Under the pieces are notes generated by a model. It worked only from the letters and a program-made list of their open reading frames with translations, had not been told where the DNA came from and did not search any database. Below are positions 41,521 through 49,861 of a DNA stretch of 64,000 nucleotides, piece by piece. How positions within the stretch are numbered: position 1 is the stretch's first letter; every line of letters starts with the position of its first letter. The translations under genes and the position numbers were made by a program. Origin of the DNA: an uncultured Tissierellia bacterium. Lineage in GTDB: Bacteria; Bacillota; Clostridia; Tissierellales; Peptoniphilaceae. The stretch covers positions 50,193 to 114,192 of the forward strand of contig CAMYAK010000004.1 in assembly GCA_947253765.1 (NCBI GenBank), read 5' to 3'.

Positions 41521-42321
41521 CTATATAAGCTTATCTTTAAGGTTATACCAATACCAGTGCGGACTGAGGACAATCCTTCTTATGGTATTATCCGTTTGTT
41601 CAAACTCCAGCCTTTTTAAGGCTAAAAAGTGGTCTGAGCTCCCATCTGTTATAAGATCAACATGACTTGAATCATCGGCATCGAAGGTTAAGCTTGACTT
41701 AGCACTTGAGGGCAGGACAATAGATGCCGGCAAGGCGTCATAGGTCTTAGATCTTAGTGGAGAAATCGGCGTAATCTGATAGCCTTTTAATGTCTGATAT
41801 AGTATTGCCCCCCCTGCAGACAGGTTGTATGCGGTTGATCCTGATGGGGTGGAAACAAGGAGCCCGTCACCTGCCATATTAATAAGCGAAATCCCGTCAA
41901 CAGATAATGAAAAATGAAGGGTCTTATGGTCATTGGCCTTGACAGCAAACTCATTTACACAGAGCCTTTCATAAGTCCATGATTCCGTAAAAACCTTTGC
42001 CTTTATAAGCATGAGCTTGTCATAGCTATATTCACCGCTTAAGAGCCGCTGCATATTTTTATCAAGATTATGGTAGTCCGACTCTTGGTAAAAGCCGAGA
42101 GTCCCGGTATTAATCCCAAGAAAGGGAATGTGGGAGAAGTTGGTGGTATGAACGGCTTTTAAAAATGTTCCGTCTCCGCCAATGACGAGGTTGAGCACTG
42201 CCCCGGGATCATAGACATAAGAAAACTCATACTCGTCCTCAGGAAAGTAGAGGGGGAGCTTTTTTATGATCTGTTCCGAAGCCGTTATAGGTTTTGTAAA
42301 GAGATTGATGATTTTTTTCAT
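41521..42321 (-). CDS. nadK: NAD kinase
   Basis: Phosphorylates NAD to NADP. The key motifs are present: GGDGTFLKAVH near residue 50, GINTGTLGFY, NEFAVKANDHKTLHFSLSVDG and GDGLLVSTPSGSTAYNLSAGG. 266 residues, normal for Firmicutes. ATG at 42321 with GGAG eight bases upstream. First gene of a minus-strand operon with trkA and trkH, divergent from the GH25 gene. Confidence 0.95.
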   Translation of the reverse strand: MKKIINLFTKPITASEQIIKKLPLYFPEDEYEFSYVYDPGAVLNLVIGGDGTFLKAVHTTNFSHIPFLGINTGTLGFYQESDYHNLDKNMQRLLSGEYSYDKLMLIKAKVFTESWTYERLCVNEFAVKANDHKTLHFSLSVDGISLINMAGDGLLVSTPSGSTAYNLSAGGAILYQTLKGYQITPISPLRSKTYDALPASIVLPSSAKSSLTFDADDSSHVDLITDGSSDHFLALKRLEFEQTDNTIRRIVLSPHWYWYNLKDKLI

Positions 42322-42396
42322 ACCGTGTTCTCCGACAACAATTCAATATAAAGGTTAATTGAACTCTTCCTATGTGTTATTACAATTATAACAGCT

Positions 42397-42425
42397 ATTA
42401 TACAACAGATATTCGGATCTTTTAA
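42397..42425 (-). promoter_or_regulatory. Candidate promoter of nadK-trkA-trkH
   Basis: Minus strand: TTAAAA (42425-42420), 17-base spacer, TATAAT (42402-42397). A second TATAAT lies downstream, without a matching -35 box. Leader about 70 bases. Confidence 0.55.
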
Positions 42426-42455
42426 CATGGGCCCCCTTTATTAAGAAAGTAAGTA

Positions 42456-42484
42456 TTGTTTTACATAATTGGCCCTGCTATAAT
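42456..42484 (+). promoter_or_regulatory. Promoter of the GH25 lysozyme gene
   Basis: TTGTTT at 42456-42461, 17-base spacer ending in TGC (extended -10), consensus TATAAT at 42479-42484, about 67 bases before the TTG start. Confidence 0.65.
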
Positions 42485-42550
42485 TTTTCATAGTTTAATA
42501 CTTATTCATTTAAGACACATTTGACCAAATAATCAGAAAAGGAGCTTGAG

Positions 42551-43387
42551 TTGAAGTATTCATTTAAACGCTTTATAAAAACGGGAATAATCCTTGCTTG
42601 TACCATAATTATTCTGCCCTTTGGCGGGGTAAAGGCATCGGCATATACTTCCAGTGCCAACAGTACAGGCCTTAGTAGGGCTCAAATAATTAAAAAAACA
42701 TCTCCACTACATGCTAACAGGGGTCTGAATAAAAAAATGGGGATTGTTTTTAAGAAGGCTGAGAAAAAAGTTAGATTCTTAATTGATATATCAAAGTGGC
42801 AGACCCCATCAAAAATCAACTATAGGACTTTGGCAAAGCAAATTGACGGGGCAATTCTGAGAATTGGAACAGGGGATAGGGTTTCAAAAAAAGAATTGAT
42901 TAAGGACATACACTTTGACCGTCACTACTCAGCCTTGATAGATAAGGGGGTCCCTCTGGGTGTATATTGGTATTCATGTGCAGTCAACTATGATGAAGGC
43001 GTTGAGGAAGCCAAAGAGGCACTTAAAATACTTGGTGACAGGAAGTTGGATCTACCTATATATTTTGATACCGAAGACAGGAATTTCCAATATAAAGCTT
43101 GGAAATTGGATAAGAGTGCCATTACTCAGGCTGCCAAAGGCTTCTGTGAAACCATAGAGAATAGCGGGAGAAAGGCGGGAATTTATGCCTCTGCCAGCTG
43201 GTTGAACCACCAGATGAACATGAAAGAGCTCTCATCTTATGAACTTTGGGTGGCAAACTATGTCGGTATATACAATTTTGATAAGCCTCCGGTTTATAAC
43301 GGTCAGTTTAAAATGTGGCAATACTCAAGCAAGCTCAAACTTAAAGGCTTTAATGACGGACCAATTGACAGCAATTGGCGCTATTAA
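42551..43387 (+). CDS. Secreted GH25 family lysozyme
   Basis: Muramidase cutting the MurNAc-GlcNAc bond. TTG start six bases after GGAG. Signal peptide at about 1-32 (basic MKYSFKRFIK, hydrophobic core, KASA). A basic linker precedes the GH25 domain (about 75-278): FLIDISKWQ with the first catalytic-site Asp, DGAILRIGTGD, GVYWYSCAVN, the active-site strand PIYFDTED, AGIYAS, WVANY and FKMWQYSS. 278 residues with no added wall-binding repeats. Stands alone with its own promoter; the 6S RNA gene follows. Confidence 0.92.
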   Translation: MKYSFKRFIKTGIILACTIIILPFGGVKASAYTSSANSTGLSRAQIIKKTSPLHANRGLNKKMGIVFKKAEKKVRFLIDISKWQTPSKINYRTLAKQIDGAILRIGTGDRVSKKELIKDIHFDRHYSALIDKGVPLGVYWYSCAVNYDEGVEEAKEALKILGDRKLDLPIYFDTEDRNFQYKAWKLDKSAITQAAKGFCETIENSGRKAGIYASASWLNHQMNMKELSSYELWVANYVGIYNFDKPPVYNGQFKMWQYSSKLKLKGFNDGPIDSNWRY

Positions 43388-43415
43388 TTTATATAAAGAC
43401 AGGCTTGTAATTTTT

Positions 43416-43444
43416 TTGAATTATACCGGGGCTTTTGATATACT
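43416..43444 (+). promoter_or_regulatory. Promoter of the 6S RNA gene
   Basis: TTGAAT at 43416-43421, exact 17-base spacer, TATACT at 43439-43444. The seventh base after the -10 box is G43451, which is the first paired base of the 6S closing helix. Confidence 0.75.
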
Positions 43445-43450
43445 GAAATT

Positions 43451-43652
43451 GTCCTTGATATGCCCGAAATTTAAACCTACGCAGATTATAAGGGATTGCG
43501 GAGTTCATCATTTAAAGACATGCCTTAGAAATAAGGACTTCTGCAATTGTTGACAGCGAACCCACCTTCACATACAGAAGGTATTAAAACAGTAGGGCTC
43601 AAGGACCAACACTCATTGTGGTGCTCCCGATCGCAAGGTTGGGAGCTTTTTT
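43451..43652 (+). ncRNA. ssrS: 6S RNA
   Basis: Noncoding RNA that binds sigma-A RNA polymerase by mimicking an open promoter. This 373-base gap holds a complete fold: closing helix GTCCTTGA / TCAAGGAC (43451-43458, 43599-43606) stacked on GCCC / GGGC (43462-43465, 43595-43598); a large central bubble whose 3' strand carries the small hairpin ACCTT / AAGGT (43564-43568, 43578-43582); and an apical arm ATTGCGGAGT / ACTTCTGCAAT topped by CCTTA-GAAA-TAAGG (43523-43536). Closing stem, single bubble and 3'-bubble hairpin are 6S hallmarks. A consensus-like promoter places the start exactly at 43451, and a terminator ends near 43652. The mature 3' end may be near 43608. No protein-coding frame fits here. 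Confidence 0.8.
43623..43652 (+). terminator. Rho-independent terminator of the 6S RNA gene
   Basis: Ten-pair stem GCTCCCGATC / GGTTGGGAGC (43623-43632, 43637-43646) with a GCAA tetraloop and six T. Confidence 0.9.
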
Positions 43653-43713
43653 ATTTGGAAGATTATCTATAAAAACTTCAATTGTGGGTAAGAATAATAA
43701 AGTAAACGTTATA

Positions 43714-43722
43714 TGCTATAAT
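43714..43722 (+). promoter_or_regulatory. Extended -10 promoter of the ytxH-like gene
   Basis: TGC before consensus TATAAT (43717-43722), 38 bases before the ATG. No clear -35 box. Confidence 0.55.
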
Positions 43723-43760
43723 ATTTTTAAATGTTTCTTAGTAAAGTTTAGGAGGAAAAG

Positions 43761-44243
43761 ATGGGAATTGTAGATTATATTGAAGCAAAGAACAGGGAAC
43801 GCATTGCCCGTGCACGTTGGGAAGATACCAAGAAAATCGGCCTTGGAGTAATCATAGGCTTAGCTGCCGGATCAATAGCGGGAGTTCTCTATGCACCGAA
43901 ATCAGGCGAAGAGACTCGCGAAGACATTGCAAATGCAGCTATTGATGCTTCAAAAAAGGTGAGAGGTAAGGCCAGCGAGATGGCTGACTTGGCAATGGCA
44001 TATAAAGAAGACATTGAAAACCGTCTCACAGCTATCGGACCGGCTATTGAGAGCGGGCTGAGTGCAGCAGGAAAAAGCTTGAGTGAAAGCAAAAAAGAAG
44101 TCGAAGCATCTGTAAAAGAAGTAAAAGAGTCTGTCGACAAGGCCAAGGACTCAGTAAAAGATGCTGCTAAGGATGCAAAAGAGAAGACTGAGAAATCAGC
44201 AAAAAAAGAATATGACAAGCAAGTAAGCAAGAATGAAAAGTAA
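43761..44243 (+). CDS. YtxH domain protein
   Basis: Small membrane-associated protein of the YtxH/general-stress type; function not established. 160 residues: a soluble N terminus, a glycine-rich hydrophobic segment (about 31-48, GLGVIIGLAAGSIAGVLYAPKSGEETR, the YtxH hallmark), and a long Lys/Glu/Ala-rich helical tail with repeated KE and KD-SVK patterns that should form coiled coil. ATG after AGGAGGAAAAG. It is followed after 39 bases by a DUF948 protein, a pairing common in Firmicutes. Confidence 0.85.
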   Translation: MGIVDYIEAKNRERIARARWEDTKKIGLGVIIGLAAGSIAGVLYAPKSGEETREDIANAAIDASKKVRGKASEMADLAMAYKEDIENRLTAIGPAIESGLSAAGKSLSESKKEVEASVKEVKESVDKAKDSVKDAAKDAKEKTEKSAKKEYDKQVSKNEK

Positions 44244-44282
44244 TAATTACTAGACTGTCATTTTAAAAGTAAGGAGGAAAAT

Positions 44283-44750
44283 GTGGGACCGAACGAATTG
44301 GTATTTAGTGTCTCTCTGACCGGACTTTTACTGGCTATCTTGCTGGTTGTGGCAATAGTTGCCATTATTTACCTGATAATTGTATTAACCAAGTTATCAA
44401 AAACTTTAAATACAGTTTCCCAGATTGTAGATAATAACAAAGTCGAGTTGGATGCAACTTTAAAAGCTCTGCCTGATATTACGACCAAGCTTGAGAATAC
44501 CCTTGGAGAAGCAAATAACATCCTGATCAATTCTTCTGAAGATATACAGAAGGGGCTTAAGAGTACAAAGGAAACTTTGGACCAGGCTTCCAGATTTACC
44601 AAGGATGTGGCTGATACAGTTGAATACCTGTCTGTCCAAGCTATAGATACTGCTGACGCCATTTCAAGAGGGGCGACCAAGACCTCATCAACCCTTTCAA
44701 CTATTAAAGAAACAGCAAACTTAGTTAAGGGCTTAGTATCAAGAAGATAA
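44283..44750 (+). CDS. DUF948 domain protein
   Basis: Membrane protein of unknown function. 155 residues with one N-terminal membrane segment (about 9-34, GLLLAILLVVAIVAIIYLIIVL) followed by a long amphipathic helix region with heptads (TLNTVSQIVDNNKVELDATLKALPDI, then TKLENTLGEANNI), as in DUF948. GTG start seven bases after AAGGAGG; an ATG two bases earlier is out of frame. Forms a unit with the YtxH protein and ends at a terminator; the pair may act together at the membrane. Confidence 0.83.
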   Translation: MGPNELVFSVSLTGLLLAILLVVAIVAIIYLIIVLTKLSKTLNTVSQIVDNNKVELDATLKALPDITTKLENTLGEANNILINSSEDIQKGLKSTKETLDQASRFTKDVADTVEYLSVQAIDTADAISRGATKTSSTLSTIKETANLVKGLVSRR

Positions 44751-44773
44751 GAAAATTTGTTGTAAATAACAAT

Positions 44774-44813
44774 AAAAAACAAAGGCGGAAAAATTTTCGT
44801 CTTTGTTTTTTTT
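44774..44813 (+). terminator. Rho-independent terminator after the DUF948 gene
   Basis: A stem of twelve or more pairs, ACAAAGGCG / CGTCTTTGT extended by A/T pairs (44774-44787, 44798-44811), followed by T to 44813. Confidence 0.85.
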
Positions 44814-44841
44814 ATTTAGCTGAACATGAAATCGTTTTTTA

Positions 44842-44850
44842 TGCTAAAAT
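44842..44850 (+). promoter_or_regulatory. Candidate extended -10 element of the LacI-family gene
   Basis: TGC before TAAAAT (44845-44850), 42 bases before the ATG. No good -35 box. Confidence 0.35.
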
Positions 44851-44891
44851 ATAAAAGGCGAATAGTTTGTTTAATAGTGAGGTGATGTCCA

Positions 44892-45902
44892 ATGGCACAA
44901 CCAACCATAAAAGATGTTGCAAAAATAGCAGGAGTTTCAATTTCTACAGTTTCTAGGGTTATGAATAATTCAAAGCCTGTGAGCAAAGAAGCCAAGGAAA
45001 AAGTTTTGGATGCTATAGAGAAGCTGGATTTCAGGCCTAATGAGCTGGCTAGGAACCTGGTAATGAAGAAGTCCAACTCTATAGGCATACTTATCGAGGA
45101 TATAGGAATCGGCTACATGGCTCAAATGGTCAGGGGAGCTGAAGAGATTGGAAGGATGTACAATTACAATATTGTCATGTCTTCTACATATGGAGAGCTT
45201 GAATTGGAAAAAGATGCGGTTGACTTTTTGTATAGAAAAAAGGTCGAAGGCATTATCATAGTATCTGAAAATATTGAGCAGGAAATCATATTCAAGATTA
45301 GTGACTATAAGATCCCTTATGTACTTCTTGACAAGTTCTATGATTCAAGTAATTACCATACGGTTTCTATTGACTATAAAGACTCTATGAAGAAGCTGAC
45401 GGACTTTGTCCTGGACTTGGGAAATAAAAAACCCTTGTATATGAAGAGCACAAAAGATTACGGCTTGGTGGCAAATAAAAAAGTGGGCTATAGAGAATCG
45501 GTAAAAGCTCACGGTCTTGAGGCCAAGACGGTAAAATGCAAGGATACATCAGCTGAAAGCACATATGAACTTATGGAAGTGCTCGACAAGGAAAACGGCG
45601 GAATTTTAAACTATGCCGATTGCATAATATGCGATACCGATGAAATGGCAATAGGTGTTTTGAATTATTGCTATGACCATGAAATAAAAGTTCCTGAGGA
45701 GATTCAAATCAGCGGGTTCGGTGGAACAAAGCTGGCAAAACTCATAAGACCGAATTTAACCACTCTGATGGAGCCCCAATACGATATAGGTGCTGTAGCA
45801 ATGAGGCTGCTGACAAAGCAGCTCATAGATGGAGAGAACATAGAAGACTCGGTAATAATGCCGACACAGATTATTGCCGGGAAGACTACTGCAAAAAGGT
45901 AG
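44892..45902 (+). CDS. ccpA: LacI-family transcriptional regulator, CcpA-like
   Basis: DNA-binding regulator with an N-terminal LacI helix-turn-helix (TIKDVAKIAGVSISTVSRVMNNSKPVSKE), hinge helix RPNELARNLV and a periplasmic-binding-like effector domain with IGILIEDIG at its start and SGFGGTKLAKLIRPNLTT near its end. 336 residues. CcpA uses HPr-Ser46-P as co-repressor, and the next gene is ptsH with Ser46, which is the main reason for the CcpA suggestion. CcpA proper is usually closer to SIYDVAREA at the N terminus, so another LacI regulator remains possible. ATG after GAGGTGATG. Confidence 0.8.
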   Translation: MAQPTIKDVAKIAGVSISTVSRVMNNSKPVSKEAKEKVLDAIEKLDFRPNELARNLVMKKSNSIGILIEDIGIGYMAQMVRGAEEIGRMYNYNIVMSSTYGELELEKDAVDFLYRKKVEGIIIVSENIEQEIIFKISDYKIPYVLLDKFYDSSNYHTVSIDYKDSMKKLTDFVLDLGNKKPLYMKSTKDYGLVANKKVGYRESVKAHGLEAKTVKCKDTSAESTYELMEVLDKENGGILNYADCIICDTDEMAIGVLNYCYDHEIKVPEEIQISGFGGTKLAKLIRPNLTTLMEPQYDIGAVAMRLLTKQLIDGENIEDSVIMPTQIIAGKTTAKR

Positions 45903-45956
45903 TCGGCCCTTTGATAAAACGGTTGGAAAATTTTTAGTAAAAATAGGAGGTTTTCA

Positions 45957-46217
45957 ATGGCTGAAAAGAAAGTAACAGTAACAAATGAAACAGGACTACA
46001 TGCAAGACCGGCTGCTGCATTGGTGCAGTTTGTAAAAAATATACCGGGGGATGTAGAGTTAATAAAAGACGGGAAAGTTGCAAATGCAAAGAGCATTTTC
46101 AACGTTATGAGCCTGGGAATTTCAAAGGGAACAGATATTCTTGTTAGGGTTACAGGTGAAGATGAAGATAAGTATTGCAACGATATTGTTGAGTTTATTG
46201 AGAGCCTGACTGAGTAA
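45957..46217 (+). CDS. ptsH: Phosphocarrier protein HPr
   Basis: PTS phosphotransfer protein. 86 residues; active His15 in TGLHARPA and regulatory Ser46 in NAKSIFNVM are both in place, so it can receive phosphate from Enzyme I and be phosphorylated by HPr kinase for catabolite repression. ATG after AGGAGG. It lies between the CcpA-like gene and ptsI; a weak terminator-like hairpin follows, which could lower ptsI expression relative to ptsH. Confidence 0.97.
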   Translation: MAEKKVTVTNETGLHARPAAALVQFVKNIPGDVELIKDGKVANAKSIFNVMSLGISKGTDILVRVTGEDEDKYCNDIVEFIESLTE

Positions 46218-46234
46218 AACTTAATAATAAAATG

Positions 46235-46259
46235 GGGTGGATTTCTTCTGCCCTTTTTT
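46235..46259 (+). terminator. Weak terminator or attenuator between ptsH and ptsI
   Basis: Seven-pair stem GGGTGGA / TCTGCCC (46235-46241, 46247-46253, two wobbles), loop TTTCT, six T. Probably partial. Confidence 0.45.
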
Positions 46260-46305
46260 ATTGGAAAAAATATAGATTTATAAATCGAACACGGAAGGAA
46301 ATAAC

Positions 46306-48015
46306 ATGAACAAGCAACTAAAGGGGCTTCAAGCCTCAGGCGGAATTGCCATGGCTAAGGCAAAAGTCTTTATAAAGGCTAAATTGGATATACAGGCAAG
46401 GACCATATTGGAAAAGGATATAGAAAACGAAATAGTAAGGTTGGAAGAAGCCTTTAAATCCTATGACCAAAAGCTGAAATCAAGAGAATTGTTAAATGAA
46501 GCTGAAAAGGCGGTAAATGAAGCCCATATAGAACTGTTAAATGATCCCTATTTTTTTGACAGCGCTAAAGAAAAGATATCAAACGATAAATTAGATGCAA
46601 GCCGGGCTTTAAAAGAGACGGCCGATCAAATGGTTATAGTTATGGAAAGCTTGGATGACCCCTATCTTAGAGAAAGAGCTGCCGATTATAGGGATATAGG
46701 ACAAAACCTACTCTATATTCTTGAAGGTATTGAGGCGGGGGATCTTTCAGACTTGTCAGAAAATGTTATTATCGTCGCTGAGGAGTTGACCCCATCAGAC
46801 ACTTCTACTATGGACAAGGTCCACACCTTGGGGCTTATTAGTGAAATTGGCGGTAAGACTTCACATGTTTCTATAATTGCCCAAACCCTGGGATTGCCGG
46901 CTTTGGTCGGGGCAAAAGAAGCTTGCACTCATATAAAAGACGGTGATTTTTTAATATTGGATGCCGACAATGAATCCATATACATAAATCCGTCCAAAGA
47001 TGTTATAGAAAAATTTAAAAAAAAGATAGAAGAAGAAACAATTGAGAAAGAAAGACTGGAAAAAATAAAGCACATGGATCCCGTGACAAAGAATGGACGT
47101 GCTGTTGAGGTGGTAAACAATATAGGCAATCTTGATGATCTTAAACTGGGAATAGAGAGCGGCGGAAATGGAGTGGGTCTTTTCAGAACCGAGTTCCTTT
47201 ATATGGATAATACAGCTTTCCCGGATGAGAAAGAACAGTTTGAGGTTTACAAAGAGGCAGCACAAAGCCTTGGAGATCGCCCGCTAATAATTAGAACCCT
47301 GGATATAGGCGGTGATAAGGGCTTGTCTTACTATGAGTTTCCACAAGAGGAAAATCCATTCTTGGGTTGGAGGGCTTTGAGGGTCTGCTTCGACTTGCCT
47401 GAAATTTTTAGGACCCAGGTCAGGGCAATACTTAGGGCCGGATTCTACGGAAATGTTAAGATCCTTCTGCCAATGATAATATCAGTTGATGAATATATTC
47501 AAGTGAAAGACCTGGTCAAGGACCTGGAGAAGGAATTGGAGGAGGAAGGGAAAAAGTTTAAGAAGGGGCTTGACATCGGTGTTATGATAGAGACACCGGC
47601 ATCAATAATGATGGCGGACCAACTTGCTAAGCATGCTGACTATTTCAGTATCGGAACAAATGACTTGACCCAGTATATTTTGGCCGTTGACCGCGGAAAC
47701 GACAAGATTGCCAAGTTATACAACTCTTACAACCCCGCTGTCCTGAGGGCAATAAAACGCGCAATTGAAGCGAGCCACAATGAAGGAAAGTGGTGCGGAA
47801 TGTGTGGGGGATTTGCAGGGGATACAAATGCAACATATATGCTGCTGGGTATGGGTCTTGATGAATTTTCCGTGCCGGCTTCAAAAGTGGCAAAAGTTAA
47901 GGACATCATTATTAATTCTGATTATAATGAAGCCAAAGAATTTGCGGACCTCATTCTTTCAAAGTCGACTGTGAAAGAAGTTGAGGAACTTATTGAAGAG
48001 AATCAAAATCGCTGA
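46306..48015 (+). CDS. ptsI: Phosphoenolpyruvate-protein phosphotransferase (Enzyme I)
   Basis: First enzyme of the PTS; autophosphorylates from PEP and phosphorylates HPr. N-terminal HPr-binding and phosphohistidine domain with the active His in GGKTSHVSIIAQTLGLPALVG; C-terminal PEP-binding barrel with GVGLFRTEFLYM, LDIGGDKGL, MIETPAS and GTNDLTQYILAVDRGN. 569 residues. The active-cysteine loop reads GMCGGFAGD, where GMCGEMAGD is usual: the Cys is kept but Glu-Met is replaced by Gly-Phe. ATG after GGAAGGAA. Part of the ccpA-ptsH-ptsI group. Confidence 0.96.
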   Translation: MNKQLKGLQASGGIAMAKAKVFIKAKLDIQARTILEKDIENEIVRLEEAFKSYDQKLKSRELLNEAEKAVNEAHIELLNDPYFFDSAKEKISNDKLDASRALKETADQMVIVMESLDDPYLRERAADYRDIGQNLLYILEGIEAGDLSDLSENVIIVAEELTPSDTSTMDKVHTLGLISEIGGKTSHVSIIAQTLGLPALVGAKEACTHIKDGDFLILDADNESIYINPSKDVIEKFKKKIEEETIEKERLEKIKHMDPVTKNGRAVEVVNNIGNLDDLKLGIESGGNGVGLFRTEFLYMDNTAFPDEKEQFEVYKEAAQSLGDRPLIIRTLDIGGDKGLSYYEFPQEENPFLGWRALRVCFDLPEIFRTQVRAILRAGFYGNVKILLPMIISVDEYIQVKDLVKDLEKELEEEGKKFKKGLDIGVMIETPASIMMADQLAKHADYFSIGTNDLTQYILAVDRGNDKIAKLYNSYNPAVLRAIKRAIEASHNEGKWCGMCGGFAGDTNATYMLLGMGLDEFSVPASKVAKVKDIIINSDYNEAKEFADLILSKSTVKEVEELIEENQNR

Positions 48016-48050
48016 AACCTAAGGCAGGCTTAAAAGTAAAAAAATTCATA

Positions 48051-48076
48051 AAAGGAAAGCCATAAGGCTTTCCTTT
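48051..48076 (+). terminator. Hairpin after ptsI, probable terminator
   Basis: Perfect 11-pair stem AAAGGAAAGCC / GGCTTTCCTTT (48051-48061, 48066-48076) with loop ATAA; the T residues are within the stem and no further T run follows. Confidence 0.6.
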
Positions 48077-48101
48077 AATTCTGGAAATGAAAGGTGGATG
48101 T

Positions 48102-49142
48102 ATGAATAAAAAGAGCTTTTTAGCCGTTCTGATGTCAATGATTTTAATTTTAAGCGCCTGTGGAAATAAGGGCGCAAACCAAAAAGATACTTCAAGTAAT
48201 AATGAAGTATCAGAGCAGGCAGCACAAACCGACCAGCCAAAATTAAAAGCATATTGCTCAACCGATCCTCTCTATGACTTTGTAAAATATATAGGGGGAG
48301 ATAGGGTAGAAGTTAATGACCTGATCGAAGGCGTTGGAGATGCCCATCATTGGGAACCGACACCTGACTTGATTATTGATTTGAACAAGTCGGACCTCTT
48401 TTTCATTAACGGTGCCGGACTTGAAATGTGGCTGGATGATATAAAATCATCCTTAGATAAAAATATTCCTATAATTGATTGCTCAGAGGGCGTAGATCTT
48501 ATTGCAGCTAAGCATGATGACCATGACGACCATGATGACCACGATGATCACGACCATGAGGACAAGGACCACGACCATGATCATGATGACCACGAAGAAG
48601 AACACCATCATCACGGAGCATTTGACCCGCATTGTTGGACCAGCCCTCTAGTGGCAAAAAAACAAGCAGAAAATGTCTTGAAAGCCCTAGTCAAGGCCGA
48701 TCCTGATGGAAAAGCTCAGTATGAGGAAAATTATAAGAAATTAGAAGAGCGTTTTGATAAACTGATCTCGGAGTATAAAGATCAGTTAAAGGATTACTCA
48801 GGAAAATCCCTAATTTTGCCCCACAAGGCCTTTGCTTATCTTTGCCGGGACTTCGGACTAAAGCAAGAGGGAATGCAGGGAATATTGGCTGATGGAGACC
48901 TGAATGCGGATAGGCTTGTTAAAATTGTTAGCCTAGCCAAAAAAGAGGGTATTAAAGCAGTGTTTTATGATGCATATGGGTCAAAGGACAAGGCCCAGGC
49001 CTTGGCATCTGAATTTGGAGGAAAAGTTCTTCCAATCTACACTCTTGAAGCTGTATCACAAGAAGACAGGGACAAGGGCTATGATTATTTCGTCATTATG
49101 GAGAAGAATCTTGAGAGCATAAAAGAGTCTTTCGCAAAATAA
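48102..49142 (+). CDS. znuA: Zinc ABC transporter substrate-binding lipoprotein
   Basis: Cluster A-I metal-binding lipoprotein that delivers metal to the adjacent ABC importer. Lipoprotein signal with lipobox LSAC, Cys20. Metal ligands are visible in GDAHHWEPTPD, FDPHCW, ILPHKAFAYLC and the C-terminal YDAYGSKD. A His/Asp-rich loop (about residues 138-175, repeated DDHDDH and HHHH) is the hallmark of zinc, rather than manganese, family members. ATG at 48102 follows AAAGGTGG; an earlier in-frame ATG at 48087 is inside that site. 346 residues. No Zur box was recognised upstream. Confidence 0.93.
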   Translation: MNKKSFLAVLMSMILILSACGNKGANQKDTSSNNEVSEQAAQTDQPKLKAYCSTDPLYDFVKYIGGDRVEVNDLIEGVGDAHHWEPTPDLIIDLNKSDLFFINGAGLEMWLDDIKSSLDKNIPIIDCSEGVDLIAAKHDDHDDHDDHDDHDHEDKDHDHDHDDHEEEHHHHGAFDPHCWTSPLVAKKQAENVLKALVKADPDGKAQYEENYKKLEERFDKLISEYKDQLKDYSGKSLILPHKAFAYLCRDFGLKQEGMQGILADGDLNADRLVKIVSLAKKEGIKAVFYDAYGSKDKAQALASEFGGKVLPIYTLEAVSQEDRDKGYDYFVIMEKNLESIKESFAK

Positions 49143-49174
49143 TTTATAAGAGAACTTAGGTTATAGGAGAGGGC

Positions 49175-49861
49175 ATGAGAGAAGTATACAGTTTGAAAGA
49201 TGTATCTTTCGGTTACGAAAAACAAGCTGTCCTTGAAAACATTAATATGACCATATATTCCGGAGATTTTGTCGGGATCATAGGAGAGAACGGAGGAGGG
49301 AAAACAACCCTTCTCCGTCTTCTTACAGGTGAGCTCAAGCCGGATAAGGGAGACCTCTTCTTTCTGGGGGGGCGGGATTTTAATCCTGAAAAGCTGAAAA
49401 AAATAGGCTATGTTCCACAGATAGACCCTGCAGACAGGATTAGCTTCCCGGTATCCTGCAGGGAGATGGTGTCTTTGGGTCTATATTCTGATAGACTGCC
49501 CGCTTTTATTTTGACCAAAGAAGACCGAAAGAAAATTGACCATGCTTTAAAACACGTCGGAATTGAAAACCTGGCCGGCTCAAATTATCACGACTTAAGC
49601 GGAGGCCAGAAACAAAGGGTCCTTATAGCCAAGGCCCTTGTAAACAATCCGGAAATCCTGATTTTGGATGAACCCACAGTCGGCATAGATCAGAAAAACA
49701 AGATCCAATTTTATAGGATAATGGACCACATGAACAAGGTACACAACATAACTATTATTATAGTTACACATGAAAGGCCTGAAGAAGGCATACATTGGAA
49801 AAAGATTTTTAATTTAAAGGAACATGCTTTGGAGGAAAAATGCTTGAATACGCATTTATGA
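49175..49861 (+). CDS. znuC: Zinc ABC transporter ATP-binding protein
   Basis: ATPase of the zinc importer. Walker A GENGGGKTTLLRLL (residues about 38-51), Q-loop YVPQIDPADR, ABC signature LSGGQKQR and Walker B ILILDEPTVGID, with the switch His in VTHE. 228 residues. ATG after AGGAGAGGGC. It overlaps znuB by 22 bases, so the pair is translationally coupled. Confidence 0.94.
   Translation: MREVYSLKDVSFGYEKQAVLENINMTIYSGDFVGIIGENGGGKTTLLRLLTGELKPDKGDLFFLGGRDFNPEKLKKIGYVPQIDPADRISFPVSCREMVSLGLYSDRLPAFILTKEDRKKIDHALKHVGIENLAGSNYHDLSGGQKQRVLIAKALVNNPEILILDEPTVGIDQKNKIQFYRIMDHMNKVHNITIIIVTHERPEEGIHWKKIFNLKEHALEEKCLNTHL

Noticed and set aside
43239..43553. A 104-codon + strand frame running from the GH25 gene into the 6S region.
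   Set aside because: It is out of frame with the lysozyme gene, lacks family features and crosses the 6S promoter and RNA.
45911..45930. TTGATAAAACGGTTGG before ptsH resembles a catabolite-responsive element.
   Set aside because: With the central CG aligned, the flanking TG and CA positions do not match the cre consensus.
48515..48620. Repetitive GAC/CAT-rich DNA inside znuA.
   Set aside because: It encodes the His/Asp-rich zinc loop in frame and is not a CRISPR array or a noncoding repeat.
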